Shown in pieces: positions 8,979-21,100 of a stretch of DNA of 52,889 nucleotides (position 1 is its first letter; every line of letters begins with the position of its first letter). The notes beneath the pieces are model-generated. The model saw only the letters and a program-made list of their open reading frames with translations, ran no database searches and had not been told where the DNA came from. The stretch is from Mesorhizobium sp. (GTDB lineage: Bacteria; Pseudomonadota; Alphaproteobacteria; Rhizobiales; Rhizobiaceae), in contig SAQE01000042.1 of assembly GCA_004020545.1 (NCBI GenBank), positions 1 to 52,889 on the forward strand. The letters are read 5' to 3'. Made by a program: the position numbers and the translations under genes.

Positions 8979-9319
8979 TGCTACATAAGCGTTTGCCATT
9001 GACAACCGTGTCGCCGGGCGGGCAGGCTGCAATTACGGCAACAACAAGACAGGCGTATCTTGCCAAGTGTCTCCGCCGGCCTCATCGGGGCCGGACCGCA
9101 ACGTCATATTTCTGCTTACGCCGCGGCGAACGCCGTTGACGCCGCCCTGATACCCTCCCGGAGGGGGTGCAAGGGCTGCAACCGCTACTCAACGATCCGG
9201 CGCGGCACCAGCGGCTCGCGCCTGTTGCCTTCCGGACAGCTCAATAATCTGAACCAAACGCCGCCCCGCGCCCATATCGCGCCGAGCCGGCAGGGGAACA
9301 TTCACCAAAGGAGAACATC
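8979..9319. other. intergenic region upstream of potF
   Basis: These 341 bases hold no convincing gene, tRNA or repeat. The region must contain the potF promoter. A TTGACA hexamer at 8999 has no good -10 partner. A strong AAAGGAG ribosome site stands just before the potF start. Confidence 0.5.
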
Positions 9320-10417
9320 ATGATCCGCAAAGCGCTTTTGCTTTCGGCGACCTCGGCATTCCTGACGCTCTTTGCCGCAGGCGGCCATGCAGAGGACCGC
9401 GTCGTCAACGTCTACAACTGGTCGGACTATATCGACAGCTCGATCATCGATGACTTCACCAAGAAAACCGGCATCAAGGTCGTATACGACACCTTCGATT
9501 CCAACGAGATACTGGAGACCAAGCTGCTGGCTGGCGGCAGCGGCTACGACGTCGTCGTGCCCAGCGCCAACTTCCTCGCGCGCCAGATCCAGGCCGGCGT
9601 GTTCCAGAAGCTCGACAAGTCGAAGCTGCCCAACATCTCCAACATGTGGGATGTGGTTTCGGAGCGCACCGCCAAGTACGATCCGGGCAACGAATACTCG
9701 GTCAACTATATGTGGGGCACCGTCGGTCTTGGCTACAATGTCAAGAAGGTGCAGGCAGCGCTTGGCACCGACAAGATCGACAGCTGGGACGTGTTCTTCA
9801 ATCCGGAGAGCCTGGCCAAGCTGAAGGATTGCGGCGTCTATGTACTGGATTCGCCGGCCGACATCATTCCGGCGGCGCTGAAATATCTCGGCCTCGACCC
9901 GAACAGCACCTCGTCCGACGACATCGCCAAGGCCGAGGAAGCGCTGCTGAAGGTCCGGCCCTATATCCGCAAGTTCCATTCGTCCGAATACATCAATGCT
10001 TTGGCCAACGGCGATATCTGCCTGGCGGTGGGCTGGTCGGGCGACGTCTTCCAGGCCCGCAACCGCGCCGAGGAAGCCAAGCAGGGCGTCGAGATCAGCT
10101 ATTCGGTGCCGAAGGAAGGCGCCCAGATGTGGTTCGACCAGATGGCGATCCCGGCCGATGCGCCGCATGTCGCCGAGGCGCTTGAGTTCATCAACTACAT
10201 GATGACGCCGGAAGTCATCGCCAAGTCGTCGAACTACGTGCTCTATGCCAACGGCAACAAGGCCTCGCAGCAGTTCGTCGACAAGGCCCTGCTGGAGGAC
10301 ACCTCGGTCTATCCGGACGAGGAGACGACCAAGAAGCTCTATACCGTGAAGCCCTACGACCCCAAGACACAGCGCGTCATCACGCGCACCTGGACCAAGA
10401 TCGTCACCGGCCAATAA
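9320..10417 (+). CDS. potF: polyamine ABC transporter, periplasmic substrate-binding protein
   Basis: This 365-residue protein has a classic signal peptide (MIRKALLLSATSAFLTLFAA, cleavage after GGHA). The mature start EDRVVNVYNWSDYID is the PotF/PotD signature: the WSDYI Trp and Asp line the polyamine site. Later landmarks are YDVVVPSANFLARQIQAG, NYMWGTVGLGYN, LDSPADIIPAALKYLG and VGWSGDVFQA, all typical of PotF. The protein binds putrescine or spermidine in the periplasm and delivers it to the PotGHI complex encoded next. A hairpin and repeats separate it from potG, which may raise its level over the membrane parts. Putrescine versus spermidine preference is not certain. Confidence 0.93.
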   Translation: MIRKALLLSATSAFLTLFAAGGHAEDRVVNVYNWSDYIDSSIIDDFTKKTGIKVVYDTFDSNEILETKLLAGGSGYDVVVPSANFLARQIQAGVFQKLDKSKLPNISNMWDVVSERTAKYDPGNEYSVNYMWGTVGLGYNVKKVQAALGTDKIDSWDVFFNPESLAKLKDCGVYVLDSPADIIPAALKYLGLDPNSTSSDDIAKAEEALLKVRPYIRKFHSSEYINALANGDICLAVGWSGDVFQARNRAEEAKQGVEISYSVPKEGAQMWFDQMAIPADAPHVAEALEFINYMMTPEVIAKSSNYVLYANGNKASQQFVDKALLEDTSVYPDEETTKKLYTVKPYDPKTQRVITRTWTKIVTGQ

Positions 10418-10426
10418 GCATCGAGA

Positions 10427-10464
10427 AGCGACCCCGGCAGCCAACTGCCGGGATCGCTTTCTTT
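10427..10464 (+). terminator. hairpin terminator or attenuator after potF
   Basis: A 14-bp stem with one mismatch, AGCGACCCCGGCAG / CTGCCGGGATCGCT, has a CCAA loop and is followed by TTTCTTT. It sits 9 bases past the potF stop. Between a binding-protein gene and its transporter genes such a structure usually gives partial termination and 3'-end protection. Confidence 0.75.
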
Positions 10465-10467
10465 GGA

Positions 10468-10622
10468 AGCAATTCCAGGAAAAGTGTGAAGCGGTTTTCC
10501 GTCCGGAGTTGCGTAGGAACAAGGCAGCAATTCCAGGAAAAGTGTGGACGGTTTCCGTCCGGAATTGCGTCAAGAACAAAAAGCGAAAGCGGTGCTGCGT
10601 TTCCTTGAAACGATGAACCGTT
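10468..10622 (+). repeat. RIME-like repeat, copies 2 and 3 in tandem
   Basis: Two first-palindrome units lie in tandem: GCAATTCC... to GGAGTTGC at 10468-10513, and GCAATTCC... to GGAATTGC at 10527-10568. One second-palindrome unit follows, degenerate, at about 10588-10622. They fill the potF-potG gap and lie in the same orientation as copies 1 and 4. They may add RNA structure to the intercistronic region. Confidence 0.8.
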
Positions 10623-10654
10623 TAGCGGCATGAAGCAGAACCGGAGTGGGGACA

Positions 10655-11794
10655 ATGAAATCGCTTGGCAGCATCCGCAGGGATTTCGCGCCATGGAATG
10701 ATCCGAACGCCAAGCCGTATATCCAGTTCGACAAGGTGACCAAGAAGTTCGGCGACTTTACCGCGGTCAACAATCTGTCGCTGACCATCTTCGAGCGCGA
10801 GTTCTTCGCGCTGCTTGGCGCCTCCGGCTGCGGCAAGTCGACCTTGCTGAGGATGCTCGCCGGCTTCGAGCAGCCGACGGCCGGCCGCATTCTGCTCGAC
10901 GGCCAGGACCTGCGCGGCATCCCGCCCTATAGGCGGCCGGTCAACATGATGTTCCAGTCCTATGCGCTGTTTCCGCATATGACCGTGGAGAAGAACATCG
11001 CTTTCGGCCTCAAGCAGGAAGGCATGCCTGCCTCCGACATCGAAAAGCGCGTCGCCGAGATGCTCAGGCTGGTCAAGCTCGAGCAGTTCGCCAAGCGCAA
11101 GCCGCATCAGCTTTCCGGCGGCCAGCGCCAGCGTGTGGCGCTGGCCCGCTCGGTCGCCAAGCGGCCGAAGGTGCTTCTTCTGGACGAGCCGCTCGGCGCG
11201 CTCGACAAGAAGCTGCGCGAGGAGACGCAATTCGAGTTGATGGACCTGCAGCAGGAACTCGGCCTCACCTTCGTCGTCGTCACCCATGACCAGGAAGAAG
11301 CCATGACCATGGCCGACCGCATCGCCATCATGGACAAGGGCGAGGTGGTGCAGGTCGCGACGCCGGCGGAAATCTACGAGGCTCCGACCTCGCGCTTCGT
11401 GGCGCATTTCGTCGGCAATGTGAACATGTTCGAGGGCAAGGTCGCCGAGCGGGCGGCGAATACGACGCGCATCACGGGCGCGACCGGGGCGCAGATCGTC
11501 GTCGAGAATGCCGCCGATGCCGCCAATGGCGCCGACATCGTCTTCGCGATCCGGCCTGAGAAGATCAAGGTCTCATCGAAGAAGCCGGCCGACGCCGTCA
11601 ATGCCCTGCAGGGCGAGGTCTATGACGTCGCCTATCTTGGCGACATGACCGTCTATCACATCAAGCTCGACGATGGTCAGATTGTCCGGGCAAGCGCGTT
11701 GAACGCCTCACGCGTCACCGAGGATCCGCTGACCTGGAATGACCGCGCCTGGGTTTCCTTCCGGCCCGACGCCGGCGTCGTGCTGACCAGGTAG
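10655..11794 (+). CDS. potG: polyamine ABC transporter ATP-binding protein
   Basis: This protein of about 379 residues has an intact ABC domain: Walker A GASGCGKST, Q-loop MFQSYALFPHM, signature LSGGQRQRV, Walker B VLLLDEPLGALD and H-loop VVTHDQEEA. It is followed by a C-terminal TOBE domain (from about residue 260). It drives polyamine import as a dimer on the cytoplasmic face of PotHI. The ATG at 10655 has GGAGTGGGG upstream; an in-frame GTG three codons earlier would add only MGT. It is the second gene of the potFGHI operon. Confidence 0.94.
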   Translation: MKSLGSIRRDFAPWNDPNAKPYIQFDKVTKKFGDFTAVNNLSLTIFEREFFALLGASGCGKSTLLRMLAGFEQPTAGRILLDGQDLRGIPPYRRPVNMMFQSYALFPHMTVEKNIAFGLKQEGMPASDIEKRVAEMLRLVKLEQFAKRKPHQLSGGQRQRVALARSVAKRPKVLLLDEPLGALDKKLREETQFELMDLQQELGLTFVVVTHDQEEAMTMADRIAIMDKGEVVQVATPAEIYEAPTSRFVAHFVGNVNMFEGKVAERAANTTRITGATGAQIVVENAADAANGADIVFAIRPEKIKVSSKKPADAVNALQGEVYDVAYLGDMTVYHIKLDDGQIVRASALNASRVTEDPLTWNDRAWVSFRPDAGVVLTR

Positions 11795-11803
11795 GAGCGG
11801 GCC

Positions 11804-12769
11804 ATGAGCAACATCGCCGCCACCGCCGCCCCGTCGAGCGAAACCGCCGCAGCGCTGCCGACCAGGCTGGCGAAGGGATTCGTCGACCGCCTCGTCATCA
11901 TCGTCCCCTATCTTTGGCTGCTGTTCTTCTTCCTCGTTCCATTCGTCATCGTCTTCAAGATCTCGCTGTCGCAGACGGCGATCTCGATGCCGCCCTACAC
12001 GCCCGTGCTCGATTTCACCGACGGCGTTTCCGGGTTCCTCGCGGGATTGCGCGAACTCAACTTCGACAACTACACCTGGCTCACCCAGGACGCGCTCTAC
12101 TTCAACGCCTATGTGACCAGCCTGATCATCGCCGGGATTTCGACGATACTCACGCTGATCGTCGGCTATCCGATCGCCTATGGCATGGCGCGCGCGCCGG
12201 CGACGGTACGCCCGATCTTGCTGATGCTGGTGATCCTGCCGTTCTGGACCTCGTTCCTGATCCGCGTCTATGCCTGGATCGGCATCCTGAAGCCGGAAGG
12301 GCTGCTCAACCAGATGCTCTTGTCGCTGCATCTCATCAGCCAGCCGCTGGTCATCCTCAACACCTACACCGCGATCTTCATCGGCATCGTCTATTCCTAC
12401 CTGCCGTTCATGGTGCTGCCGCTCTATTCCTCGCTGGAGAAGATGGACTATTCGCTGATCGAGGCGGCGCAGGACCTCGGCTGCCCGCCGACCGGCGCCT
12501 TCTGGAAGATCACCTTTCCGCTGTCGCTGCCAGGCGTCATCGCCGGCTGCCTGCTGGTCTTCATCCCGGCCGTCGGCGAGTTCGTCATCCCGGACCTTCT
12601 CGGCGGCTCGCAGACGCTGATGATCGGCAAGACGCTGTGGAACGAGTTCTTCGCCAACCGCGACTGGCCGGTCTCGTCGGCGGTGGCGGTCATCCTGCTC
12701 CTGGTGTTGACCGTTCCGATCATGTTCTTCCAGCAGGCCCAGGCGCGCGCGCAGGAGCAAGGCAAATGA
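11804..12769 (+). CDS. potH: polyamine ABC transporter permease, first subunit
   Basis: This 321-residue inner membrane permease has six helices. A long first helix (IIVPYLWLLFFFLVPFVIVF) is followed by a periplasmic loop with the NFDNYTWL segment. The cytoplasmic EAA coupling motif is visible as IEAAQDLGCPPTGAFWKITF. Length and loop arrangement match PotH/PotB. Its stop overlaps the potI start (ATGA at 12766-12769), so the two permeases are translationally coupled. Confidence 0.93.
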   Translation: MSNIAATAAPSSETAAALPTRLAKGFVDRLVIIVPYLWLLFFFLVPFVIVFKISLSQTAISMPPYTPVLDFTDGVSGFLAGLRELNFDNYTWLTQDALYFNAYVTSLIIAGISTILTLIVGYPIAYGMARAPATVRPILLMLVILPFWTSFLIRVYAWIGILKPEGLLNQMLLSLHLISQPLVILNTYTAIFIGIVYSYLPFMVLPLYSSLEKMDYSLIEAAQDLGCPPTGAFWKITFPLSLPGVIAGCLLVFIPAVGEFVIPDLLGGSQTLMIGKTLWNEFFANRDWPVSSAVAVILLLVLTVPIMFFQQAQARAQEQGK

Positions 12770-13584
12770 ACGCCACCTGGAGCCGCTTCAACATCACCTC
12801 GATCGTGCTCGGCTTTGCCTTCCTCTATCTGCCGATCGTGCTGCTCATCGTCTTTTCCTTCAACGAATCGAAGCTGGTCACCGTCTGGGGCGGCTTCTCG
12901 ACCAAATGGTACGTGTCGCTGTTCCACAATCAGGGCCTGATGGACGCCACCTGGGTGACGGCGCGCGTCGGCGTCATCTCGGCCACCGTGGCGACTGTGC
13001 TCGGCACGCTGGCGGCGATCACCCTGACGCGCTACACGCGCTTCAAGGGGCGGGTGCTGTTTTCCGGCATGGTCTTTGCGCCGCTGGTCATGCCGGAAGT
13101 CATCACCGGCCTGTCGCTGCTGCTCTTGTTCGTGGCCGTCGGGCTTGATCGCGGCTTCTTCACGGTCACGCTCGCGCACACCACCTTGACCATGTGCTTC
13201 GTGGCCGTCGTCGTACAGTCGCGTTTGGTCTCCTTCGACCGTTCGCTGGAGGAAGCCGCCATGGACCTCGGCGCGCCGCCGGTGAAGACCTTCTTCCAGA
13301 TCACCCTGCCGGTCATCATGCCGGCCATCGTCTCCGGCTGGATGCTGGCCTTCACGCTGTCGCTCGACGATCTGGTCATCGCCAGCTTCACCTCGGGTCC
13401 CGGCGCCACGACGCTGCCGATGAAGATCTACAGCCAGGTGCGCCTCGGCGTGACGCCGGAGATCAATGCGGCCTGCACGATCCTGATCGCCGTCGTCGCG
13501 ATCGGCGTCATCATTGCCTCGATCGCCAACAAGCGCCGCGAGGTCCAGCGCCAGCGCGACGAGCAGGCGGCGCAGCGCGGGTAA
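12766..13584 (+). CDS. potI: polyamine ABC transporter permease, second subunit
   Basis: This 272-residue permease has a first helix SIVLGFAFLYLPIVLLIVF, then the FNESKLVTVWGGFSTKWY periplasmic segment typical of PotI/PotC. The EAA coupling loop is EEAAMDLGAPPVKTFFQITL. The start overlaps potH by four bases. The charged C-terminal tail (KRREVQRQRDEQAAQRG) is cytoplasmic. It is the last gene of the operon. The 75 bases after it show no clear U-tract terminator before the convergent AsmA-family gene. Confidence 0.93.
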   Translation: MNATWSRFNITSIVLGFAFLYLPIVLLIVFSFNESKLVTVWGGFSTKWYVSLFHNQGLMDATWVTARVGVISATVATVLGTLAAITLTRYTRFKGRVLFSGMVFAPLVMPEVITGLSLLLLFVAVGLDRGFFTVTLAHTTLTMCFVAVVVQSRLVSFDRSLEEAAMDLGAPPVKTFFQITLPVIMPAIVSGWMLAFTLSLDDLVIASFTSGPGATTLPMKIYSQVRLGVTPEINAACTILIAVVAIGVIIASIANKRREVQRQRDEQAAQRG

Positions 13585-13659
13585 GCGACAGACGGCGGGC
13601 GAAGCTGGCGCCCACCGTTCCTCGTGCGAAGAGAACCTCTGCGGGGCTTTTGCGGAACC

Positions 13660-15549
13660 TTATTGGCCTGAAACGCCGCGGCTGATCGGCGAGATGAACG
13701 GTGTGCTCCAGTTGCCGCCGACGAAGAACAGCGACTGGTTCAGGGGCTGCGGCGCCTGCGCCGCTGCCTGACCGGTGGCGGCCGGTTGCTGCGCGGGTTG
13801 CTGTGCCGGCTGTCCGTTCGGGACGATGCCGCCGGAGAGCGCCAGCCCGTGCCCGGCATAAGAGGCGATGCCGGAAAGCCAGATCTTGTACTTCTGTGAA
13901 TTGACCTCGGCCTTGTCCAGCCGCGCCACGCCTTTCGAGATGCTCGCCTTGATCTCGGCGCCGTCGATCGGCAGCGAGCCGTCGGCGACGTCGTCGAGCG
14001 CGAAGAACCCTCCCTGTTCGTTGCGCTTGAGGAAGGCGGGCAGGTTGAGGCCGTTGAGCGAGCCCGGCCCGAATGTTGCCGAAAACGACCCGTCGGCATT
14101 CTCGAAGATCGAGTCCCAGGCCTTGCCCGGCCCCTTGAGGATGACCGAGACGGTACCGGTGCCGACCGGCACCAGCCGCGTCATCCCCGCCGCGGTGGCG
14201 AAGGCGCCGGTGTCGACATCCGACGCCAGGAGCCGCATCTCGACCTGAGTGCCGTCCGGCTTGCGGTCGAAACGCAGGCTGCTCTGGATGTTGCCGTTGA
14301 AGGCTGATGCGTCGGAGATGTCGAAGACGGCAAGCCCGTTCTTGACCTGCGCGGTCGCGGCGACGTCGGCAAGCTGTATGGGGCCGGCGGTGGCGTGTGC
14401 CGCCGACAGTCTGAGATCGAGGTTGATCTTGTCGGCGAAGCTGGTGTCGATCTCGCCGGGGCCTTTGTCGCCGGTGGGAGCGATCGGCGTGAAAGCGGAA
14501 AGGAACGATCGAAGGTCAAGCGTGTCGAAGGCAAGCGTGCCGGAAATGACGGGCAGGGCCTCGCTGAACGAAAAGTCCAGCGCCCCCATGCCGGGATTGT
14601 TGTCGAGCGCCACCGTCGTGTTCTCGAATTTCGCCCGTCCCGCCGACGCCGTTACCTTGCTGGCGACCGAGACGGAGCCGATCGCGGCACTCGGCGCGAT
14701 GCCGGCCTGCGACCATTCAAGCAGGCGTCTCAGCGAAGGAGCGGCGAATTTCGCCTGGCCGTCCAGATAGGCGTTGTCCGACATCGAGGCGACGCCGTCG
14801 AAGGACAGGGAGGCGGGCGCGGCCTTGAAGGTGAACGTGACGGGCGCGGTGCCTCCGGCAAACAGCACCAGCGGCCTCGCCGAGGAAAAATCGATCTGGA
14901 CGCTCTCGCCGCGCCATATGCCGGTCGCGGTGAGCGTGGCGTCACTGTTCATCGCCGCCCAGTTCACCTGGCCGCTGAGGCTGCTTAGGATCTCGGTGTC
15001 CTTGCCGCCCGCCGAGGCCACGACGCGGCCGTCGCGGAACTCGACGGTGCCGAACGGATCGGAGGGCAGTCTGCCGAGATCGGGCTTCTGCGGGTTCGCG
15101 GTGACCACGCCGCGCGCCGTGTCGATCGAGCGCGTGATGCGGCCGCCGCTGGGCAGCGGCGGCAGATAGAAGCCGCCCGCCGTGCGCTCGACCCTGATGG
15201 TCGGCCGCACCAGCCTCGCCGTCGAGAATTGGACGTCGCCCTGCAGGGCGGCCATGGCCGAGAGGTCGACCTCGACGCGCTCGGCTTCGACCACCGGCGG
15301 CGCGTCGGTCTCGGTCCATTGCGACAGCGTCACATCGCTGAGGATTGCCCGGAACTTCGGCCACACCTCGATGCGGGGCGAGCCGTCGATCGTCACGCGA
15401 AAACCGCTCCAGGCGCTCAATTCCCAGGCGATGCGGTCGCGCACGATGCGGGTCGAGGCAATCAGCGGCAGGGCGGCCACGGCCAGCGCGATGACCAGCA
15501 CCGCAACGCCGATCACCCACACCCCCCGCCGGATCAAAGATGATGGCAT
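13660..15549 (-). CDS. AsmA-family envelope protein
   Basis: This protein of about 629 residues has one N-terminal membrane helix (RGVWVIGVAVLVIALAVAAL) and a long periplasmic, beta-rich body. The start of the body, IVRDRIAWELSAWSGFRVTI followed by GSPRIEVWPKFRAILSDV, is the AsmA N-terminal pattern. The C-terminal third (KGPGKAWDSIFENADGSFSA, GSLNGLNLPAFL) matches the AsmA C-terminal domain. The end is a Pro/Gln/Ala-rich stretch (QPAQQPAQQPAATGQAAAQA). AsmA and relatives bridge the inner and outer membranes and are linked to lipid transport and envelope assembly. I chose the ATG at 15549 because the longer frame to 15642 adds residues before the helix without a better ribosome site. It is convergent with potI. 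Confidence 0.8.
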   Translation of the reverse strand: MPSSLIRRGVWVIGVAVLVIALAVAALPLIASTRIVRDRIAWELSAWSGFRVTIDGSPRIEVWPKFRAILSDVTLSQWTETDAPPVVEAERVEVDLSAMAALQGDVQFSTARLVRPTIRVERTAGGFYLPPLPSGGRITRSIDTARGVVTANPQKPDLGRLPSDPFGTVEFRDGRVVASAGGKDTEILSSLSGQVNWAAMNSDATLTATGIWRGESVQIDFSSARPLVLFAGGTAPVTFTFKAAPASLSFDGVASMSDNAYLDGQAKFAAPSLRRLLEWSQAGIAPSAAIGSVSVASKVTASAGRAKFENTTVALDNNPGMGALDFSFSEALPVISGTLAFDTLDLRSFLSAFTPIAPTGDKGPGEIDTSFADKINLDLRLSAAHATAGPIQLADVAATAQVKNGLAVFDISDASAFNGNIQSSLRFDRKPDGTQVEMRLLASDVDTGAFATAAGMTRLVPVGTGTVSVILKGPGKAWDSIFENADGSFSATFGPGSLNGLNLPAFLKRNEQGGFFALDDVADGSLPIDGAEIKASISKGVARLDKAEVNSQKYKIWLSGIASYAGHGLALSGGIVPNGQPAQQPAQQPAATGQAAAQAPQPLNQSLFFVGGNWSTPFISPISRGVSGQ

Positions 15550-15810
15550 CTCGCCCCGTATGCTTCCATTGCCGACAAAACCGCCCGACGGGTGTAACCG
15601 AGCGCCGACGCTTTTCAAGTCTTTATGGCCTTGCCATGGCATTTACGCCGGTTCCCCGTCGGCCATTCCAACAAAATCTTGCCCTGCCGCGCTGCGGTAT
15701 GCATAAGCCATAGGCCCGTCCGGCCCGCAAACTCCACGCCGGTTTTGGGACAACGACGCAGGCGACATCAGGCTTAACTGCCGCAATCGCGACGCGCTTT
15801 GGGAGGAACG

Positions 15811-17772
<1,962 letters not shown>

Positions 17773-17863
17773 GCCCCTCGAAATGGTAAACGAATTCTGC
17801 CGGTCGAATTTACCTAGATTTCACGAGTGGTACACATTCGTAAATTTTTTCGGCCCCCGGTAA

Positions 17864-18008
17864 GGACTTGTTAAGGGACGACGCCGATAGTCGCGTGTAA
17901 CTTGAGGGAGAAATCCCGTTCCTCGTCCCCTGAGGATCAGATTCGCTCAAGTCCCCGTTGTGACAGCAATCCCATCTTTCAAGGGCGTCCACTGGACGCC
18001 TTTTTCTT
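17864..18008 (+). ncRNA. structured RNA candidate with intrinsic terminator
   Basis: A nested long-range stem is visible. The outer pair is GGACTTG (17864-17870) with CAAGTCC (17948-17954), and the inner pair is GGGACGA (17875-17881) with TCGTCCC (17923-17929). A GGGA-GAAA-TCCC hairpin lies inside (17906-17917). An alternative CCTC/GAGG pairing at 17921-17935 could compete. It ends with a perfect 7-bp terminator stem GGCGTCC-ACT-GGACGCC (17984-18000) and TTTTTCTTTT. No reading frame explains it. It begins 91 bases past the aacS stop, so it could be a separate sRNA or a 3'-UTR product. I cannot assign a family name. Confidence 0.6.
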
Positions 18009-18016
18009 TTCCTCGA

Positions 18017-18114
18017 GCAATTCCAGGAAAAGTGTGTAGCGGTTTTCCGTCCGGAATTGCGTCAAAACAAAGAGATAGAGCGGCTTGCCGTTTCCGTGAA
18101 ACGGTGAACCGCTC
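18017..18114 (+). repeat. RIME-like double-palindrome repeat, copy 4
   Basis: The first palindrome spans GCAATTCC to GGAATTGC (18017-18060) and the second GAGCGGC to GAACCGCTC (18078-18114). It sits between the terminator of the RNA candidate and the stop of the convergent kinase gene. Order and spacing are the same as in copy 1. Confidence 0.85.
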
Positions 18115-18123
18115 AAGACGCGA

Positions 18124-21100
18124 TTATTCGGCCAGCACGCGCGTGGAAGGGAAGCCGACCTCGACCAGCGTGCCTTCGCCGGGAGTTGACGTGATGGTGA
18201 AGCGGGCACGGTTCGCCTCGACCATCGCCTTGGTCAGCGGCAACCCGAGGCCGGTGCCGTCGCCGCGCCCGCGCTTCAACGCATTGATCTGCTTGAACGG
18301 CTTCAGCGCCTGCTCGATCTCGGCCTGGGTCATGCCGATGCCGGTGTCGCGCACGCGCATGACGACGTCGCCGGAGGCCTCATAGGCGGTCGACACGATC
18401 ACCTGGCCGCCCGCCTGTGTGTAGCGGATGGCATTGGACAGGATGTTGAGGGCGATCTGGCGCACGCTTCTCAAGTCCGCCACCACCTCCGGCAGCCGCG
18501 AGGCGAAGCTGGAACGGATGATGACGCGCTCGCGGTTGGCCTGCGGCTGCATCATCGCCACTGTTTCGGCCAGCGTGTCGTTGAGCGACACCGCCTCATA
18601 GGCCATTTCCTGCTGGCCGGCCTCGATTTTGGAGATGTCGAGCAGGTCGTTGACGAGGTCGAGCACGTGATTGCCGGACCGGTTGATGTCGCGCAGATAG
18701 TCACGGTAGCGGTCATTGGCGACGGGGCCGAACTTCTCGTCCACCATCAGCTCGGAAAAGCCGATGATGGCGTTGAGCGGCGTGCGGATCTCATGGCTGA
18801 TGCGAGCGAGGAAATCCGTCTTTTGCGAGGAGGCGCGCTCGGCCACGGCTCGCGCCTGGGTGAGGTCTTCCTCGGCGCGCTTCCACTGCGTGATGTCGCG
18901 CACGACGGCGCAGAAGCCGCTGTCGTTGGGCAGCCTGCCAATGGTCATGAACAGCGGAATGAAGCGTCCCTGCGCCTCGCGGCCGATGACCTCGCGGCCG
19001 TCATTGAGCAGGCTCGCCACGCCCGGCTCGGAAAGGCCAGCGAGATAGTCGCGCGCCGCGCGCTGGCTCTCGATAGCGAACAGCGAGGCGAAAGGCTTGC
19101 CGGCGATCTCATCGGTGTCGAAGCCGAACAGGGCTTCCGCAGGGCGGCTGATCGAACGGATATTGCCGTCGCGGCCAATCAGCACCACGCCGTCGGTGGC
19201 GGTGTCGATGATGGTGCGCATTTCGGCGATGCGCGACTTCAGCTCCGAAACATCCGGCTGCTGGCTCGGCTCGTCATTCGCCGCGCTGAAATTCGCCGCC
19301 GGCGCCTCGTCCTCGCCCGTGCGGCGCACCACCAGCATCAGCGCCTTGCCGCCGCGCCACGGTACGGAGCGCAACAACGCATCGATCGGGAATTCCTGAC
19401 CCTGACGGGTCCTGAGCTTCAGCGAACGGTCGCTTTCGTCGGCCTCGCCGTCGTTGGCGTAATGCTCGGCGAACAGCGCGCCCAGCCCGCCCGCATCGGC
19501 GAGGTCGTCCAACGCATCATAGCCGGTGAGCTCGAGAAATGCGTGATTGGCGTAATGCAGCACATCGCCGGAATGGATGAGCAGCGGCACCGGCAACCTG
19601 GCGACGATGGACGTGTCGGGCGCCCTTGCCTCCTCGCCGGTGGAAAAAGCCGAAGGCACGAAGCCTTCAAGCTTGAGCGGCGGCATCTCGAGGCGCGGCC
19701 GTTCCGACGATACCGCTTTCGCGTCGCTGGACTGTTCGGCTTCGGGCACCGTGCTGTCGGAACCGGCCCAGTCCTCGCTGTCTTGCGCGTCGCGAAAATC
19801 GTCGGCGGTCATGCTGTCGTCATCCGCGCCTGCGTCAGGGGCGGGCGCCCCCGTCACGGGCCGCTGAGCCGTCGGTTCGGCCGCCTTTTCCGCCGCTTCG
19901 GTTTGGCGGGCCTCGGTCTCCGGCGTTTGGTCCGCTTCGTCGGCGGCCTTCTCGCGCCCGGCATAGTCGAGCAGCGAACCGGAGACGGGCGGCGTTTCTC
20001 CCTGGCCGGCGGCTGCCTCGGAAGCATCGTCGATACCGTCAAGCCGGGCCAGATCCTTCTGATCTTCCGCCTCGGTCTCCGCCTCCGCCGTTTCGATGGC
20101 CTCAGCATCGGGCTGCGCCTGGCCAGCTTCATGCGCGGGCTCGCGCCCGGTCGTCGCTACACCGGATTCGTCGGTCTTCGGCCGCTTCGCCGCTGTCCCG
20201 ACCTGATCGCCGGCGGCAGCCGTATCAGACTGTTTTTCGACCTCGGCGCCAGCGGCCGGCGGCTCGGCCGGGCCGGAACTGTCCTTCCGCAGTCGCTCGC
20301 CGATTTCGCGAAAGGCGCTGCGCTCGAGGATCGACAGGCCCCTCTCGCTTGCAGGCGTGCCGGTTCCCGGCTGCTTGTCGTTGGCCGGCTGCCGGTGCTC
20401 GGCCAGCCGGATCACCTTGTCGGCGTAGCGCCGCTCCGGCTTCGGCACGATGGTCAGCGCCGGCACTTCGCCCAGGAACGGATCGGCAGGCTTCGGTGGC
20501 TCGGCCGCCGGTTGCCCGGCGCCCGATTCGGTTTCGGCTGGTGCGGCGCCATTGGGCACAAGCGCCATGCCGAGCGCTTCCGGGTCGACAACGGCGTCGG
20601 CGCTGCGCGCGACGCCGAAGCCGCGAAATCCCTCGAAGTCGCGGCCGCGGCCATAGACCGGCAGTGCCGCAAGATCGACCGGGATCTTCAGGTCCGTGCC
20701 TGCCACCGGCCACAGCACCGAGCGCCCGGACCAGGTATCGCGCCGCTCGAGCAAGGTGGCGATCTCGCCCGATGCGTCGAGACCGAAAGTCGTGGCTACA
20801 TCCTTGAAGCGTCGGCCGATCACGTCGGCGGCCGGCTTGCCGACGATGTCGGCGAATTCCGGCGACAGCGCGCTGAACCTACCCTCGGCGTCGGTGCGCC
20901 AGACGAAACGCAATGGCGTCGCCGAACGGTCGATGTTGCGAGCCGCGGCCGGCTGCGCCGGCGCGGTTTCGATGGCGTCCCGCGGGCTTTTGGCCGCGGC
21001 ATCCGCCGGTTCTGCCCGCGGCGGTGCCTCCGGTTCAGGCGGACTCACCTCGTCGCCGCCGGCGTTGAAATACCAATGGTCGTGCTGCGCAGGGCCCGCA

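Noticed and set aside
8999-9004. TTGACA as a -35 box for potF
   Set aside because: No acceptable -10 hexamer at 16-18 bases and more than 300 bases to the start codon.
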